DNA of 64,000 nucleotides from Ferranicluibacter rubi (GCF_011603255.1 NZ_JAANCM010000001.1:1-64000); one strand, 5' to 3'. Numbered from the stretch's first letter, positions 8,703-19,017 are shown. Made by a program: numbers and translations. Notes: generated from the letters alone by a model not told the origin.

Positions 8703-8743
8703 CCGGAGCCGGCCGAGGTATTTGGTCGGTCTATACTTACCTT

Positions 8744-8785
8744 ATGGCCTGCAGAAAGTTCCCCTTTCGGCAGGCCATTTTTTTT
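8744..8785 (+). terminator. Intrinsic terminator of the sugar-acid operon
   Basis: ATGGCCTGC (8744-8752) pairs with GCAGGCCAT (8770-8778). The stem extends inward by GAAAG/CTTTC with one mismatch, and the hairpin is followed by eight T residues. Confidence 0.9.
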
Positions 8786-8889
8786 CGGAACCACTTTCCG
8801 GGACGGGCCGTTCTCTCAGCATCACCGGTGCGGCGTGTTTGAACCCCGCGCCACGATCCGAGAAGAAACCGAAACAGGAAGGTTACATC

Positions 8890-9477
8890 ATGACCAACAA
8901 GCTCGTTACTTCCGTCGCCGCCGGCGCCCTCTTTGCTGGCATCGTTGCTTTCGCACCGTTCGCCTCTGCACAGGACGCCGCACAGCCGGCACCGGCCGCG
9001 CCGATGGCAACAACGGCAGCTGCATCCGGCAGCTACATCACCGAGCAGGGCGCGGACCAGATCGCTGCCAGCACCTATCTCGGCCAGTCTGTCTACAATT
9101 CTGCGGATGAAAGCATCGGCGAAATCAACGATGTGATCTTCTCCAAGGACGGTTCCGTCGAAGCAGCCGTGATCGGCGTCGGCGGCTTCCTCGGCATCGG
9201 CGAAAAGAACGTAGCCGTACCGCTCGACACCGTGATGGTTACCGAAGTCCCAAACTCCGACGACCTGAAGCTGACCACGACCGAAACAGCCGACACGCTG
9301 AAGGCTGCACCGGAGTTCAAGACGAAGGCCGCACAGGTCGCAGAACGGAACGCGACGACGCCGGTTGACGGCTCGACGACCTCGTCGACGACCCCGATGG
9401 CACCTGCCGGCAACAACACCATGGCTCCGGCCGGTGGCGCTGCCCCTGCCGGCCAGCCGGCCACGACGACCCCGTAA
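8890..9477 (+). CDS. Secreted PRC-barrel domain protein
   Basis: A 195-residue protein with a signal peptide (NKLVTSVAAGALFAGIVAFA, cleavage after FASA, about residue 26), an alanine-rich linker and a PRC-barrel domain at about residues 50-115 (YLGQSVYNSADESIGEINDV; VEAAVIGVGGFLGIGEKNVA; VPLDTVMV). A long Ser/Thr/Pro/Ala tail follows. AGGAAGG precedes the ATG at 8890. PRC-barrel proteins of this exported type are common in rhizobia, but no defined role is known to me. It is flanked by terminators on both sides (8744-8785 and 9499-9527), so it is a monocistronic unit. Confidence 0.85.
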   Translation: MTNKLVTSVAAGALFAGIVAFAPFASAQDAAQPAPAAPMATTAAASGSYITEQGADQIAASTYLGQSVYNSADESIGEINDVIFSKDGSVEAAVIGVGGFLGIGEKNVAVPLDTVMVTEVPNSDDLKLTTTETADTLKAAPEFKTKAAQVAERNATTPVDGSTTSSTTPMAPAGNNTMAPAGGAAPAGQPATTTP

Positions 9478-9498
9478 TCCGCTAAACGCGGCTTACCA

Positions 9499-9527
9499 AA
9501 CGGCGGTGCGAAAGCACCGCCGTTTTT
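9499..9527 (+). terminator. Intrinsic terminator of the PRC-barrel gene
   Basis: A perfect 11-bp stem, AACGGCGGTGC (9499-9509) with GCACCGCCGTT (9514-9524), has a GAAA tetraloop and a T-run at 9523-9527. Confidence 0.95.
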
Positions 9528-9550
9528 GTTCGTGCAGACGACGTTAGGGA

Positions 9551-11032
9551 TCAGATGGCGATGGGTCGTTTGGTGTCCGTGTCGCGGTAGCGATCGCGGA
9601 GGTATCGCAGGGTTGCCGTGGCATCAGCCGGCTTTCCGTAGAAATACCCCTGCCCCATACCGCAACCCAGCCCCTTGAGCATCAGCGCTTCGGCGAAATC
9701 CTCGATGCCTTCCGCGACGACCTCAAGACCCAGACCATCGCACATGGTGACGATCGCTTTGACGATGTGCTCGGAGGCGCGATCGTTGACGATGCGGCAG
9801 ACGAAGGAGCGGTCGATCTTCACCTTATCGAAGGTGAAGTCCCGAAGGCGGCCGAGGCTGGACTGTCCGGTTCCGAAATCATCGAGCGAAATCCGCACAC
9901 CGGCGTCACGTAGTTCCTGCACGATCTTCTGCGCCATGTCGGCATCGCGCATCATCGCCGTTTCGGTAATCTCGAGTTCCAGCCGGCGCGGATCGAGGCC
10001 AACGCGATGGATGATGGCGAGCACGGTGCTGCTGGTCGCAAGATCCATCAGTTGGGCCGAGGACAGGTTGAACGAGAGAAACAGCTCCTTCGGCCAGAGC
10101 AAGGCCGCCTCTGCTGCCTTGCGCAACAAGGTTTCCGACAGGGCATCGATGAAGCCGCGCTCTTCGGCGAGCGGCACGAAGATGGCCGGCGAGACGTAAC
10201 CGAGATCGCTGTCGCACCAGCGCGCCAGCGCTTCGAAACCGACCACCATGTCGGTGTCGAGGCTGACGATCGGCTGGAAATGCACGTCGATCTCATCGGC
10301 GATGATGGCGTTGCGCAGCGCCTGCTCCAGCAGCGTCGCGCGGCGCATTTCCTGAGCGATTTCCTGGGAATAGACGGTGATCTGCCCGCGGCCGCGACGC
10401 TTCGAGCGATACAGCGCGGTATCCGCACTCTTCAAGAGGTCGTCATAGGCTTCGCCGGCAAAGGGATAGACCGCAAAGCCAAAGGAGGCAGAGAGACGCA
10501 CCGTGCGCTCGGCCAGTTCGAACGGTGCCTGCAGCACCTCCTTCAGCATATGGCCGATCTTCTCGGCGCCCTTGCGCTCGAAGACGAGCGGCAGCACGAA
10601 GGCGAACTCGTCATTGCCCATGCGGATGACGGTTGCGCCATCGGGCATACAGGCTTCCAGCCGGCGCGCGACCTGGTAGAGGATCTCGTTGCCCGCGGCG
10701 TGGCCGAAGAGATCGTTGAGCGGCTTGAACCCGTCGAGATTGGCAAGACCGATCGTGAAGGGTGCCGGATCGGCAGCGCGTTCCAGCGCGATTTCCCGCA
10801 CTTTTTCCCGCAGCCGGTGGGAATTGCCAAGGTCCGTCAGAGGATCGATGAAGGCCAGGGCATGAAGATCGCGAGCGTGACGGTCGAACGCAGGACTGCC
10901 GATGTCGTACGGATCGTGTTCCGGGGAGACATCATGACGACGCTGAGGCATCGCAGCCTGCCGCTCTCGCTGACTCGGCTCCGTAAGGCGTGACAGACCT
11001 TTCTGGCGCGAAGCTGTTTCGTCCTGATCCAT
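9551..11032 (-). CDS. GGDEF-EAL protein, probable c-di-GMP phosphodiesterase
   Basis: A 493-residue cytoplasmic protein with no membrane segment or sensor domain. The GGDEF domain (about residues 60-220) keeps NLDGFKPLND, but the signature reads GNDEF instead of GGDEF, so cyclase activity is doubtful. The EAL domain (about 240-480) looks intact: GFEALARW, NLSSAQL, LEITETAMM, SLDDFGTGQSSL, VKIDRSF, VVAEGIED and GQGY. Degradation of cyclic di-GMP is therefore the likely activity, with the GGDEF part perhaps sensing GTP. I start at the ATG at 11032, 16 codons inside a longer frame beginning at 11080; the choice is uncertain. The next gene on the same strand upstream is a PAS-receiver protein. 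Confidence 0.88.
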   Translation of the reverse strand: MDQDETASRQKGLSRLTEPSQRERQAAMPQRRHDVSPEHDPYDIGSPAFDRHARDLHALAFIDPLTDLGNSHRLREKVREIALERAADPAPFTIGLANLDGFKPLNDLFGHAAGNEILYQVARRLEACMPDGATVIRMGNDEFAFVLPLVFERKGAEKIGHMLKEVLQAPFELAERTVRLSASFGFAVYPFAGEAYDDLLKSADTALYRSKRRGRGQITVYSQEIAQEMRRATLLEQALRNAIIADEIDVHFQPIVSLDTDMVVGFEALARWCDSDLGYVSPAIFVPLAEERGFIDALSETLLRKAAEAALLWPKELFLSFNLSSAQLMDLATSSTVLAIIHRVGLDPRRLELEITETAMMRDADMAQKIVQELRDAGVRISLDDFGTGQSSLGRLRDFTFDKVKIDRSFVCRIVNDRASEHIVKAIVTMCDGLGLEVVAEGIEDFAEALMLKGLGCGMGQGYFYGKPADATATLRYLRDRYRDTDTKRPIAI

Positions 11033-11209
11033 TGCGGAGGTCCTGCATATTTTGGTCGGCACGCTGACCGCATGGACCATGGGACCACATCGTTAAGAAA
11101 TTACAACAGTCTATATCCCTAATTCTCGTATCGCTTGCAAGAACGCGAAGGAAAGAGCGGATTCTATACCTGAAGATGCAGGAGTTTCTCCACTATCGTG
11201 GAAGACGTA

Positions 11210-13000
11210 TCAGCGCTGCTGGCGATGATCGCTGCTGTCCTGAAGATAGCGGTTCCGCACGCGCTCGATCATGTCGGGGCTGATCGGCTTTACGATATGG
11301 TCATCCATGCCGGCAGCGCGCGCATGCTCCAGGTCGATATCGAGGGCCTGCGTCGTCACCGCGACGATCGGCGTGCGGGACGACAGGTGCACTTCTGCCG
11401 CCCGGATAGCCCGCGTCGCGTCGAAGCCGTTCATGACCGGCATGGAGACGTCCATGAAGATGAGCTGCGGGCGGAATTGCTGCCAGAAGCGGACGGCTTC
11501 CTCGCCATTGGCGGCGATCCGGTAGGACAGTCCGAGACCTTCGAGGATCTGGGAGAAGACGAACTGGTTGATGTCGTTGTCTTCGGCAACGAGGACGTCG
11601 ATATCGGAGGTTGGGCGCTCGGTGACCGGCAGGACGATGTCCCAGTCGGCGGGAGTTTGCAGGATGGCGGCGGGCTCGTCGGGTATCGGCGAGCCCAGTG
11701 CTGTTTCCCGTATCGTGAACGACGCAAGAACGTGGTCCGCCAGCGCCTCTTGCGCCCAGGATGGATCGAAAACGATGCCTGGCGGACCGGCAGCCGTCTC
11801 CAATGTCGCCTTGAGGTCTCCAAGGGCGGGATCGATGAGAACGAGGTCGAGCGAGAGGTTCGCCTCGCGAATGGCGTCGAGGAACGCCGTCATCTCCGGC
11901 GCGGAGCTGAGCGCGCAGACTTCGTGGCCACGCTTCGACAGGACCGAGAGCAGACGCGCCTCGACGGTCGCATCCGGCGTCATGACGAGGATGCGACCCG
12001 CAACGATAGGCTCGGCGGCTTCGGTTGTCCGTTGCTGAGCCGCCATGTCCTGCGGCGTGGGCGCCTGAGCGGTCTGGGCGAGGACGTGCAGGTCCAGTGC
12101 CTGATAGGGATCGTGGCAGTTCTGTGCCGGCTCGAACGCATCATATCGCGCGACGGCGAGGTTTTTCGCCATTTCCGGCGAGACCACGCCCTCGTCGTAG
12201 CCCACGACGATATCCGTGACGTCGTTCATGCAGGTCACGAGAAGGCCGCGATGCGCGTCGCCGACGCGGAATTTATGCGTCACCACCCAGCAATCGTCGC
12301 CGTTTGCCCGCACGATCTGTTCCGGCAGGCTGTGTTCACGCCCGGTTTCCAGCACCATGCGGTCGGACGTCTCGAATTTCTCGGCAAGTTCCGGTTCGAT
12401 GAGATCCCAGACGGAGCGCCCGAGAATCTGGTCGGGCGTCATGCCATGCAGGTCGCAGAAGGCCTTGTTGACACCGATGTAGTTGAGGCTTCGATCCTTC
12501 ACGCAGATCGGGTTGGGCAGGCCGTCTAGAATGCCTTCCGTCATCTCCATGCGCTCGACGTCGAGCTGCATCTGCTCTTCCTTCTTCTTCTGCTCGGAGA
12601 CTTCGGTCAGGGAGACGACGCAGAGGCCGTTGGCCAGCCGGCGCTTGCGCACATTGATCCAGCGCTGGCGGGCGATGCGCTCGACCACCTCGTAGCGCTC
12701 GCGCCAGTGAAGGGAGACGCGTGCGGAAATCCATTCGTCGCGGTTCACGCGCCGGCGGCTGCGTTCCGTCGCCGTTCCCGAACGCACGCCGAGATCGAAG
12801 ACGGCGCCCAAGAAATCCCGCAGCCGCGTGCCGCGTGCAAGGAAACGGTCCTCGACGGGATAGAACTGCTGGATTGGCTTGCTGGCAAAGATCAATTCGT
12901 CGTTGCGGTCGCACACAAAAACGGCCAGGCCCAGCGCATCCGAAACCGCTTCCAGCAGAGAGAGCTGGACAGCTGCGCCAGATGACGCGAGATCATTCAT
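11210..13000 (-). CDS. PAS-PAS-receiver signalling protein without a kinase domain
   Basis: A 596-residue protein. Two PAS domains occupy about residues 15-135 and 155-265 (second: [23 protein letters not shown]-like loop, MNDVTDI). A degenerate receiver-like region spans about 335-430 ([31 protein letters not shown]). A complete receiver covers about 468-585 ([11 protein letters not shown], phospho-acceptor Asp517 in [11 protein letters not shown], Lys571 in HIVKPI). I see no histidine phosphotransfer or HATPase region between them, so despite resembling hybrid kinases it cannot autophosphorylate and must be phosphorylated by another kinase. The leftward GGDEF-EAL gene downstream may belong to the same signalling route. 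Confidence 0.85.
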   Translation of the reverse strand: MNDLASSGAAVQLSLLEAVSDALGLAVFVCDRNDELIFASKPIQQFYPVEDRFLARGTRLRDFLGAVFDLGVRSGTATERSRRRVNRDEWISARVSLHWRERYEVVERIARQRWINVRKRRLANGLCVVSLTEVSEQKKKEEQMQLDVERMEMTEGILDGLPNPICVKDRSLNYIGVNKAFCDLHGMTPDQILGRSVWDLIEPELAEKFETSDRMVLETGREHSLPEQIVRANGDDCWVVTHKFRVGDAHRGLLVTCMNDVTDIVVGYDEGVVSPEMAKNLAVARYDAFEPAQNCHDPYQALDLHVLAQTAQAPTPQDMAAQQRTTEAAEPIVAGRILVMTPDATVEARLLSVLSKRGHEVCALSSAPEMTAFLDAIREANLSLDLVLIDPALGDLKATLETAAGPPGIVFDPSWAQEALADHVLASFTIRETALGSPIPDEPAAILQTPADWDIVLPVTERPTSDIDVLVAEDNDINQFVFSQILEGLGLSYRIAANGEEAVRFWQQFRPQLIFMDVSMPVMNGFDATRAIRAAEVHLSSRTPIVAVTTQALDIDLEHARAAGMDDHIVKPISPDMIERVRNRYLQDSSDHRQQR

Positions 13001-13416
13001 TCACGGCCTCACATTTCTGGCGAGCATTGACGGGAACATGCCGACGTCATGACCCTTTACCGGGCATGGCGTTTTCTCCGGGAGCGCGCGGTCAGCATCG
13101 CGATCGCTCCGGCGCAGCGCCCACCCGGAAACGGGAATGGCTGCGACATCTTTTCGTCCCTCACGTCGGGTCATGTTCGCCGGCAACGCCAGTGCTGCAT
13201 ATCCCTCCGGCGGCAGCACCCGGTGTCCTGTCGACCGTTCCGGCTGCCTTGGCCCAACGTCAACCATGCCACAGCGGGCTTAATGCACCCTTAAACCCTC
13301 AAGAACCCATGCTCGTTACAGCCCGTCTCCGTCCCTTTTCGGATCTCACAGGGGATATCCCGGCCGAGCCGCGATCCGGTCCTTGGCGGGGGAGCGGGAA
13401 TGGCGGAGAATGCACC
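13001..13416. other. Divergent gap between the PAS-receiver gene and mutL
   Basis: The 416 bp must hold the promoters of both divergent genes. I could not single out a convincing box. A leftward frame at 13001-13267 exists but shows no recognisable protein and no good ribosome binding site, so I do not annotate it. Confidence 0.5.
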
Positions 13417-15291
13417 ATGGCCATTACCCTCCTTTCCGAAACGCTCATCAACCAGATCGCTGCCGGCGAAGTCATCGAGCGGCCGGCGAGCGCTGCCAAG
13501 GAGCTGATCGAGAACGCGCTCGATGCCGGCGCCACCCGCATCGAGATCGCGACCGCCGGCGGCGGCAAGACGCTGCTGCGCGTGGTCGACAATGGCTGCG
13601 GCATGGGGCCGGAGGATCTGGCACTCGCCGTGCGGCGGCACTGCACCTCCAAGCTCGACGGCGGCCTGTTCGACATCCGCACGCTCGGCTTTCGCGGCGA
13701 GGCGCTGCCCTCGATCGGCTCCGTCGCGCGGCTGACGATCGCGAGCCGGCCGGCCGGCAGCGATCATGGCGCTGAAATCTCCGTGCATGGCGGGGTGGTG
13801 CAGGCCGTGCGGCCGACGCCGGCGAACCACGGCACGGTGGTGGAGGTGCGCGACCTGTTCTTCGCGACCCCCGCCCGGCTGAAATTCATGAAGACGGAGC
13901 GGGCCGAGGCGGCGGCGATTTCCGAGGTCGTGCGGCGCATGGCGATCGCGTTTCCCGGCGTGCGCTTCCTGCTATCGGGCCCCGACCGCACCACGCTCGA
14001 ATTTCCCGCGACCGGGGACGACCGCCTGGCGCGCATCGCGCAGGTGCTCGGCCGCGACTTCCGCGACAATGCTATCGAGATAAATGCGGAGCGCGACGAG
14101 GTGCGGCTGACCGGCTTTGCCGGCGTGCCCACCTTCAACCGGGGCAATTCGCTGCACCAATATGTGTTCGTCAACGGCCGGCCCGTACAGGACAAGCTGA
14201 TCTTCTCGGCGCTGCGCGGCGCCTATGCCGAAACCATTCCGCATGGGCGCTATCCCGTCGCCGTGCTGTCGATCACGATCGACCCGGCGCTGGTGGATGT
14301 GAACGTGCATCCGGCAAAGTCGGACGTCCGCTTCCGCGATCCGGGCCTCGTGCGCGGCCTCCTCGTCGGCGCGATCCGGCAGGCGCTGGCCGCCGACGGC
14401 GACCGATCCTCGACGCTCGGCGCACGCGGGCTCGTGAACGCCTTCCGGCCGGAAGCTTCGGCCCCTACGTCCGGTTCAGGTTTCGCCTCTGCCGCCCGTT
14501 CCTCCGGCGGTTATGGTGGCCAGACCGGGTATGGACAGGCGCCCTCGGCCCCCTGGGCGGCGGAGCGTTCGCCCTACCGGCCGCTGGAGACGGGCGGGCT
14601 CGGTTTCGGGGAAGCCGCGCAGGCCGCCTTCGGATCGTTCGCACCGGCCGCGAGAATGGCACCGGAGCCTTCGGCATCGCAGCCGATGGCGCCCGAGACG
14701 GCACGGCCGGAGCATCCGCTGGGCGCGGCGCGGGCGCAGCTGCACGAGAACTACATCGTCGCGCAGACGGACGACGGGCTCGTGATCGTTGATCAGCATG
14801 CCGCGCATGAACGGCTCGTCTACGAGAACCTGCGCAAGGGGCTTTCGACGAAGGCCCTGCCCGCGCAGGCGCTGCTGATCCCCGATATCGTCGATCTCGC
14901 GGAGGACGATTGCGACCGGCTGATGGTGCATGCCGAAGAGCTTTCGCGGCTGGGGCTCACCATCGAGCGCTTCGGCCCGGGGGCGGTCGCCGTGCGCGAG
15001 ACGCCGGCCATGCTCGGCGAGATCGATGCGGCGGGGCTCATCCGGCAGCTGGCCGACGAGCTGGCGGAATGGGACACGGCCAACGGCCTGGCCGGCCGGC
15101 TGGAAGCGCTTGCGGCCACCATGGCCTGCCACGGCTCGGTGCGCTCGGGCCGCCGGCTGCGGCCGGAGGAGATGAACGCGCTCCTGCGCCAGATGGAGGC
15201 GACGCCCGGCTCCGGCCAGTGCAATCACGGGCGGCCGACCTATATCGAGATCAAGCTTGCCGATATCGAGCGTCTGTTCGGACGCAGCTGA
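13417..15291 (+). CDS. mutL: DNA mismatch repair protein MutL
   Basis: A 624-residue protein. The GHKL ATPase N-terminus is complete ([46 protein letters not shown]). The C-terminal dimerisation domain carries the endonuclease motif DQHAAHE at residues 459-465 plus ACHGS (570-574) and GQCNHGRP (600-607). This marks a nicking MutL, as usual in bacteria without MutH. A low-complexity linker lies at about 345-430. The ATG at 13417 begins the conserved [18 protein letters not shown] motif. Longer upstream frames have no homology support. DUF2093 follows 122 bp downstream, as in other Rhizobiaceae. Confidence 0.96.
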   Translation: MAITLLSETLINQIAAGEVIERPASAAKELIENALDAGATRIEIATAGGGKTLLRVVDNGCGMGPEDLALAVRRHCTSKLDGGLFDIRTLGFRGEALPSIGSVARLTIASRPAGSDHGAEISVHGGVVQAVRPTPANHGTVVEVRDLFFATPARLKFMKTERAEAAAISEVVRRMAIAFPGVRFLLSGPDRTTLEFPATGDDRLARIAQVLGRDFRDNAIEINAERDEVRLTGFAGVPTFNRGNSLHQYVFVNGRPVQDKLIFSALRGAYAETIPHGRYPVAVLSITIDPALVDVNVHPAKSDVRFRDPGLVRGLLVGAIRQALAADGDRSSTLGARGLVNAFRPEASAPTSGSGFASAARSSGGYGGQTGYGQAPSAPWAAERSPYRPLETGGLGFGEAAQAAFGSFAPAARMAPEPSASQPMAPETARPEHPLGAARAQLHENYIVAQTDDGLVIVDQHAAHERLVYENLRKGLSTKALPAQALLIPDIVDLAEDDCDRLMVHAEELSRLGLTIERFGPGAVAVRETPAMLGEIDAAGLIRQLADELAEWDTANGLAGRLEALAATMACHGSVRSGRRLRPEEMNALLRQMEATPGSGQCNHGRPTYIEIKLADIERLFGRS

Positions 15292-15413
15292 TGGTGAGAA
15301 GCGCCGGCCAGACGGCTCCAAGAGGCGGCTGGCAAAACAGGCGGCGAAGGTTTACAGCGGCGGGACAAGGTTCGGCCGCTTGGGCGAGACGATCAGTCAG
15401 GGGATGAGACACG

Positions 15414-15668
15414 ATGAACCGGTTCGAAGGCAGCGGCAACAGGATTGCGAAAATCCGGTATCTCGACGGCGATTTCAACGTCATCCTGCCGGGATCCTTC
15501 GTCATCTGCGCCATCACCGGACGCGAGATCCCGGTCGAAGAGCTGCGCTACTGGAGCGTGGCGCGGCAGGAGCCGTATGTCGATGCGCAGGCCGCCTTCG
15601 ATGCGGACAAGCGTGCGGGGATCCTGCCCGGGCAGACGGCAGACGCGGGGTCGTCGGTTACGCCGTAG
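15414..15668 (+). CDS. DUF2093 domain protein
   Basis: An 84-residue conserved protein: IAKIRYLDGDFNVILPGSFV, then CAITGREIPVEELRYWSVARQ and a stretch ending YVDAQAAFDA. This is the alphaproteobacterial DUF2093 family, commonly found between mutL and lpxK. Function is unknown. The CAITG...IPVEELRYW part resembles small zinc-ribbon-like proteins but has only one Cys here. A rhizobial palindromic element begins 12 bp after the stop. Confidence 0.85.
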   Translation: MNRFEGSGNRIAKIRYLDGDFNVILPGSFVICAITGREIPVEELRYWSVARQEPYVDAQAAFDADKRAGILPGQTADAGSSVTP

Positions 15669-15680
15669 CGTTTGCGGTGG

Positions 15681-15817
15681 CCCCTCACCCTAACCCTCTC
15701 CCCGCTTGCGGGGAGAGGGGACGTGCCCTGCTTGGGGTTTCGATGTGAGGTGAAAGCGGCGCCACGAGTCCCTTCGCCCCGCGCGCGGGGAGAAGGTCCC
15801 GGCAGGGGGATGAGGGG
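15681..15817. repeat. Rhizobial mosaic palindromic element, copy 1
   Basis: The unit begins cccctcaccctaaccct and ends gatgagggg, and contains two hairpins: CCCTCTCCCCGC/GCGGGGAGAGGG (15694-15719) and a second at about 15771-15795. The same modules appear in the opposite orientation at 44542-44714. This matches the RIME/RPE-type intergenic mosaic elements of rhizobia. It sits between convergent DUF2093 and lpxK genes. Confidence 0.85.
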
Positions 15818-15841
15818 CCGACGCAGGCGCGACAGAACGCT

Positions 15842-16885
15842 TTACTCCCCGCTCCGGCGCAACAGCCGATGGCGGGCGGCGGACAGAGCGGCGTCGATCA
15901 TCTTGTCGGGGGCTGCGGGATCGTCGAAGACGATCTCCACATCGATGACGCGGACTTCGCGCGCGAGTTCGCCCATGCGATCCGCCTCATGACCGGCGTC
16001 GAGGCGAACGCGGTCCTTGGCGGTCGTCACCAACAGAAGGCCGGCTGTGTCGGCATCGTCGAGCAGACCGGCGATCTCGTCGGCTTCCAGATGATGGTGA
16101 TCCGGGAAATTGCGGGTTGTCACGATCTCCGCGCCGGTTCCGCGCACCGTCCGGTAGAACTTTTCGGGGTCTGCGATCCCGGCGAAGGCGAGCACGCGCT
16201 GGCCTTTCAGCGAGCCGTCATCCTCGTGCACGATATCGGCGACGAAGACCGGCCGTCCGGCCCGCGCTGCGGTGCGGATGACCGGGTCGGCCGCCGTCTC
16301 CCGGCCGATCTTCAGGACGGCGGAGGCGTAGCGCAACTGGTGGCCGAGCGGCGCGCGCACCGGGCCCGCCGGCACGAGGCGGCCGTTGCCGATGCCGCGG
16401 CGGCTGTCGATGACCAGCAGCGCATAATCGAACACGAGGCGCGCGCTCTGGAAGCCGTCATCCATGATGATGAGATCGATGCCTTCCGCCACCAGCCGCT
16501 GTGCGCCTTCGACGCGCTTCCTCGATATGACGGTGGGTGCGGCGCGGGCCAGCAGCAGCGGCTCGTCGCCGACCTCCAGCGCCCGGTGATGGTGAGGATC
16601 GACCAGCGTGGTCACATCCAGCGACCCGCCATAGCCGCGGCTGAGAAAGCCGGGCTTCAGGCCGCGGCGGCTCGCGGCCCTGGCGATGGCGATCGCGGTC
16701 GGCGTCTTGCCGGCGCCGCCGACGGTGAAATTGCCGACGCAGATGACGGGAACGGGGGCGGCCCAGCGGCGCGCACGGTCCATGCGGCGGCCGGCGATCC
16801 GCCCGTAGACCCAGGCGACGGGGCTGAGCGCGCGCGCGGCCCAGCCGGGGCTTTCCCACCAGAAGGGCGGCGCTTCCGATGCCAT
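15842..16885 (-). CDS. lpxK: Tetraacyldisaccharide 4'-kinase LpxK
   Basis: A 347-residue membrane-associated kinase that phosphorylates the lipid A disaccharide at the 4' position. Walker A is VGGAGKTP within [20 protein letters not shown]. Further LpxK motifs are [41 protein letters not shown] and TTAKDRVR. The N-terminus [20 protein letters not shown] is the usual amphipathic membrane helix. Its ATG overlaps the stop of the HAD gene upstream (ATGA), placing it at the end of a leftward envelope operon with waaA. Confidence 0.96.
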   Translation of the reverse strand: MASEAPPFWWESPGWAARALSPVAWVYGRIAGRRMDRARRWAAPVPVICVGNFTVGGAGKTPTAIAIARAASRRGLKPGFLSRGYGGSLDVTTLVDPHHHRALEVGDEPLLLARAAPTVISRKRVEGAQRLVAEGIDLIIMDDGFQSARLVFDYALLVIDSRRGIGNGRLVPAGPVRAPLGHQLRYASAVLKIGRETAADPVIRTAARAGRPVFVADIVHEDDGSLKGQRVLAFAGIADPEKFYRTVRGTGAEIVTTRNFPDHHHLEADEIAGLLDDADTAGLLLVTTAKDRVRLDAGHEADRMGELAREVRVIDVEIVFDDPAAPDKMIDAALSAARHRLLRRSGE

Positions 16886-17649
16886 CAGGAGGCCGCCTCG
16901 TTCATCGTGAGGTCGTCGCCCATCTGCGCGTGCTGATCGAGGAGCGCCAGAAGCTCGGTGATATCGGCAAGGCAGTGGTCGCTGGCGGCGGCGAGCGACT
17001 GGCGGGAGCCGGTGCCGGTGAGCACGGCGACGGTGAGGCCGGCGCCGGCATTTCGCCCCATGTGCATATCGTGATTGTTGTCGCCGACGACGACGACCTG
17101 ATCCGGGATGAGGCCCGTCGTCGCGCAGAAGCCGTGGACCATGCCGGGCTCCGGCTTGACGCCGTAGCCGCTGTCATAGCCCGCGACGTAATCGAGGCAT
17201 TCGGCAAAGCCGAAGCGTTCGGCCGTGCAGCGGATGGAGGCCTCGTTGTCGCTGGAGGCGACGCCGAGCTTGTAGCCGCGTGTCCGCAATGTCGTAAACA
17301 GTGCGGAGAGATCCGTCACCGGCACGGCATAGGCGGCAGAGCGAGAGAAAAGGTCGTCGAGGGCATCCGTCAATGCCTCGCGCGTCCATGGTGCGCCGGC
17401 CTCCACCATGCCTTGCGCGATCTCCGCCGTATTGCCGGCCGCAAGCAGGCTGTCGGGGCCGACGAAACCGGTCTCAGGATCCATGCCGCCGGCGCGCAGC
17501 AGCGTGGCGCCGAGGTCCGCATCGTCGCGCGAGGCGATGCGGGCGACCTCGTAATTTACAGGCACCCAGCTTTTGGCATAGTCGAGCAGCGTCCCGTCCT
17601 TGTCGAAGAGGATGCCGGCGATCGGTATCGGAAGCGGTGCCTTGCTCAT
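16885..17649 (-). CDS. HAD-family hydrolase, phosphoglycolate-phosphatase-like
   Basis: A 254-residue HAD phosphatase with motif [11 protein letters not shown] (nucleophile Asp and acid Asp), motif [12 protein letters not shown], motif III lysine in GVKPEPG and motif [11 protein letters not shown]. The cap domain is alpha-helical (type C1), as in Gph. It lies between waaA (55 bp upstream) and lpxK (overlapping). In Rhizobiaceae this HAD gene is often embedded in the lipid A/Kdo cluster, so a role on a sugar phosphate of envelope synthesis is possible but not shown by the sequence. Confidence 0.85.
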   Translation of the reverse strand: MSKAPLPIPIAGILFDKDGTLLDYAKSWVPVNYEVARIASRDDADLGATLLRAGGMDPETGFVGPDSLLAAGNTAEIAQGMVEAGAPWTREALTDALDDLFSRSAAYAVPVTDLSALFTTLRTRGYKLGVASSDNEASIRCTAERFGFAECLDYVAGYDSGYGVKPEPGMVHGFCATTGLIPDQVVVVGDNNHDMHMGRNAGAGLTVAVLTGTGSRQSLAAASDHCLADITELLALLDQHAQMGDDLTMNEAAS

Positions 17650-17703
17650 CTCGACGGTCTCTTTGGGATTTGAAACGTGCAGTATGACGCCTGCCGGACT
17701 GCG

Positions 17704-19017
17704 CTAGACATCGTCGCGCGGCAACAGGCGGGCCTTCACCGTCAGCGGGTTGATGTAGGGCTCAAGCCCGCGGATCGTCGCGGACAGGGCGCCGCGCATC
17801 TCGTGCACGGCCTCCTGCCCCGCCTCGATCATCTTGCGGCGCACCTCGTCATTGGTCAGCAGGTAGTGCACGCCCTTGGCCAGCATCTCGGTATCGCGCA
17901 CGATCTTGGCGCTGCCGTTCTTGGCGAGCGTCTGGTAGGTCTCGCGGAAATTCTGGACGTTGCCGCCCGACAGGATGGCGCAGCCGAGCATGGCCGGCTC
18001 GATCGGGTTCTGCCCGCCCTCGCCAAACAGCGACCGGCCGACGAAGGCGACATCGGTCAGGCGGAGATAGAGGCCCATTTCTCCGACGGTATCGCCGAGC
18101 AGGATATCGGTTTCCGGCGTGACGGGATCGTTGCGGGTGCGGCGGGCGACGGTCAGCCCCTTGGCGACCAGCATGGCCTCGATCGCGTCGCAGCGCTCGG
18201 GGTGCCGGGGGACGATGATGGTCAGAAGCGCGTTACGCTCTTTCAGGGCCAGATGCACCGAACCGGCCGCGGCTTCTTCCCCCTCGAAGGTGGAGATCGC
18301 CGCCCAGGTCTTGCGGGTCTCGATCTGCTGCCGGTACTGGCGCAGCACGGCATTATCGACCGGCGGCGCGTCCGTATCGACCTTCAGATTGCCCGACACC
18401 ATGACCGGTAGAGCGCCGAGCGCGCTGAACCGCTCGGCATCGGCTTCCGATTGCGCGATCACGAGCGCGAGGTTTTCGAAGATGGCATCGGCAAGGTTCG
18501 GGCGTTTCTTCCAGCGGGCGAAGCTGCGGTCGGACAGGCGGCCATTGACGAGGATCTGCGGGATATGGCGCTTGCCGAGTTCCATGATGGTCATCGGCCA
18601 GATCTCGCTCTCGGCGATGATCGCAAGGTCCGGTTCCCAATAATCGAGGAAGCGGGAGACAGCCGGCTTGAAGTCGAGCGGCACATATTGGTGGATGGCG
18701 ATATCGCCCAGCCGCTCGGCGACGACGCGAGCCGAGGTGGTGGTGCCGCTGGTGAGCACGACGGCGATACCGCGGCGGTGGATTTCCTTGATCAGCGGGA
18801 TGACGGACATGGTCTCGCCGACGCTGGCCGCATGAAACCAGACCAGCGGACCCTGCGGACGCGCAGCGCTCGGAAAGCCGTAGCGCTCCTGCCGGCGTGC
18901 CCGGTCTTCCTTGCCGCGCGCGGCGCGCAAGGCAAGGTAGGACCAGACGAGCGGATAGACCGCGGTTCCGACCCAGCGATAGCCGGACAGCGCCGCGCGC
19001 GCGAAGAGGCGCGTCAT
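17704..19017 (-). CDS. waaA: 3-deoxy-D-manno-octulosonic acid transferase
   Basis: A 437-residue Kdo transferase (KdtA/WaaA), attaching Kdo to lipid IVA at the inner membrane. An N-terminal membrane-anchor helix (VYPLVWSYLALRAA) is followed by FHAASVGE with the catalytic Glu, LTSGTTTSARV, IIAESEIWP, LVNGRLSDRSF, GNLKVD, IIVPRHPERC, FVGRSLFGEGGQNPIEPAML and a C-terminal glycosyltransferase fold. It is encoded downstream of DUF4170 and a CysQ-like phosphatase, the conserved rhizobial order. Confidence 0.95.
   Translation of the reverse strand: MTRLFARAALSGYRWVGTAVYPLVWSYLALRAARGKEDRARRQERYGFPSAARPQGPLVWFHAASVGETMSVIPLIKEIHRRGIAVVLTSGTTTSARVVAERLGDIAIHQYVPLDFKPAVSRFLDYWEPDLAIIAESEIWPMTIMELGKRHIPQILVNGRLSDRSFARWKKRPNLADAIFENLALVIAQSEADAERFSALGALPVMVSGNLKVDTDAPPVDNAVLRQYRQQIETRKTWAAISTFEGEEAAAGSVHLALKERNALLTIIVPRHPERCDAIEAMLVAKGLTVARRTRNDPVTPETDILLGDTVGEMGLYLRLTDVAFVGRSLFGEGGQNPIEPAMLGCAILSGGNVQNFRETYQTLAKNGSAKIVRDTEMLAKGVHYLLTNDEVRRKMIEAGQEAVHEMRGALSATIRGLEPYINPLTVKARLLPRDDV

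Noticed and set aside
13001..13267. A leftward 88-codon frame in the gap before mutL
   Set aside because: No homology, no ribosome binding site, abuts the start of the PAS-receiver gene; probably part of a promoter region.
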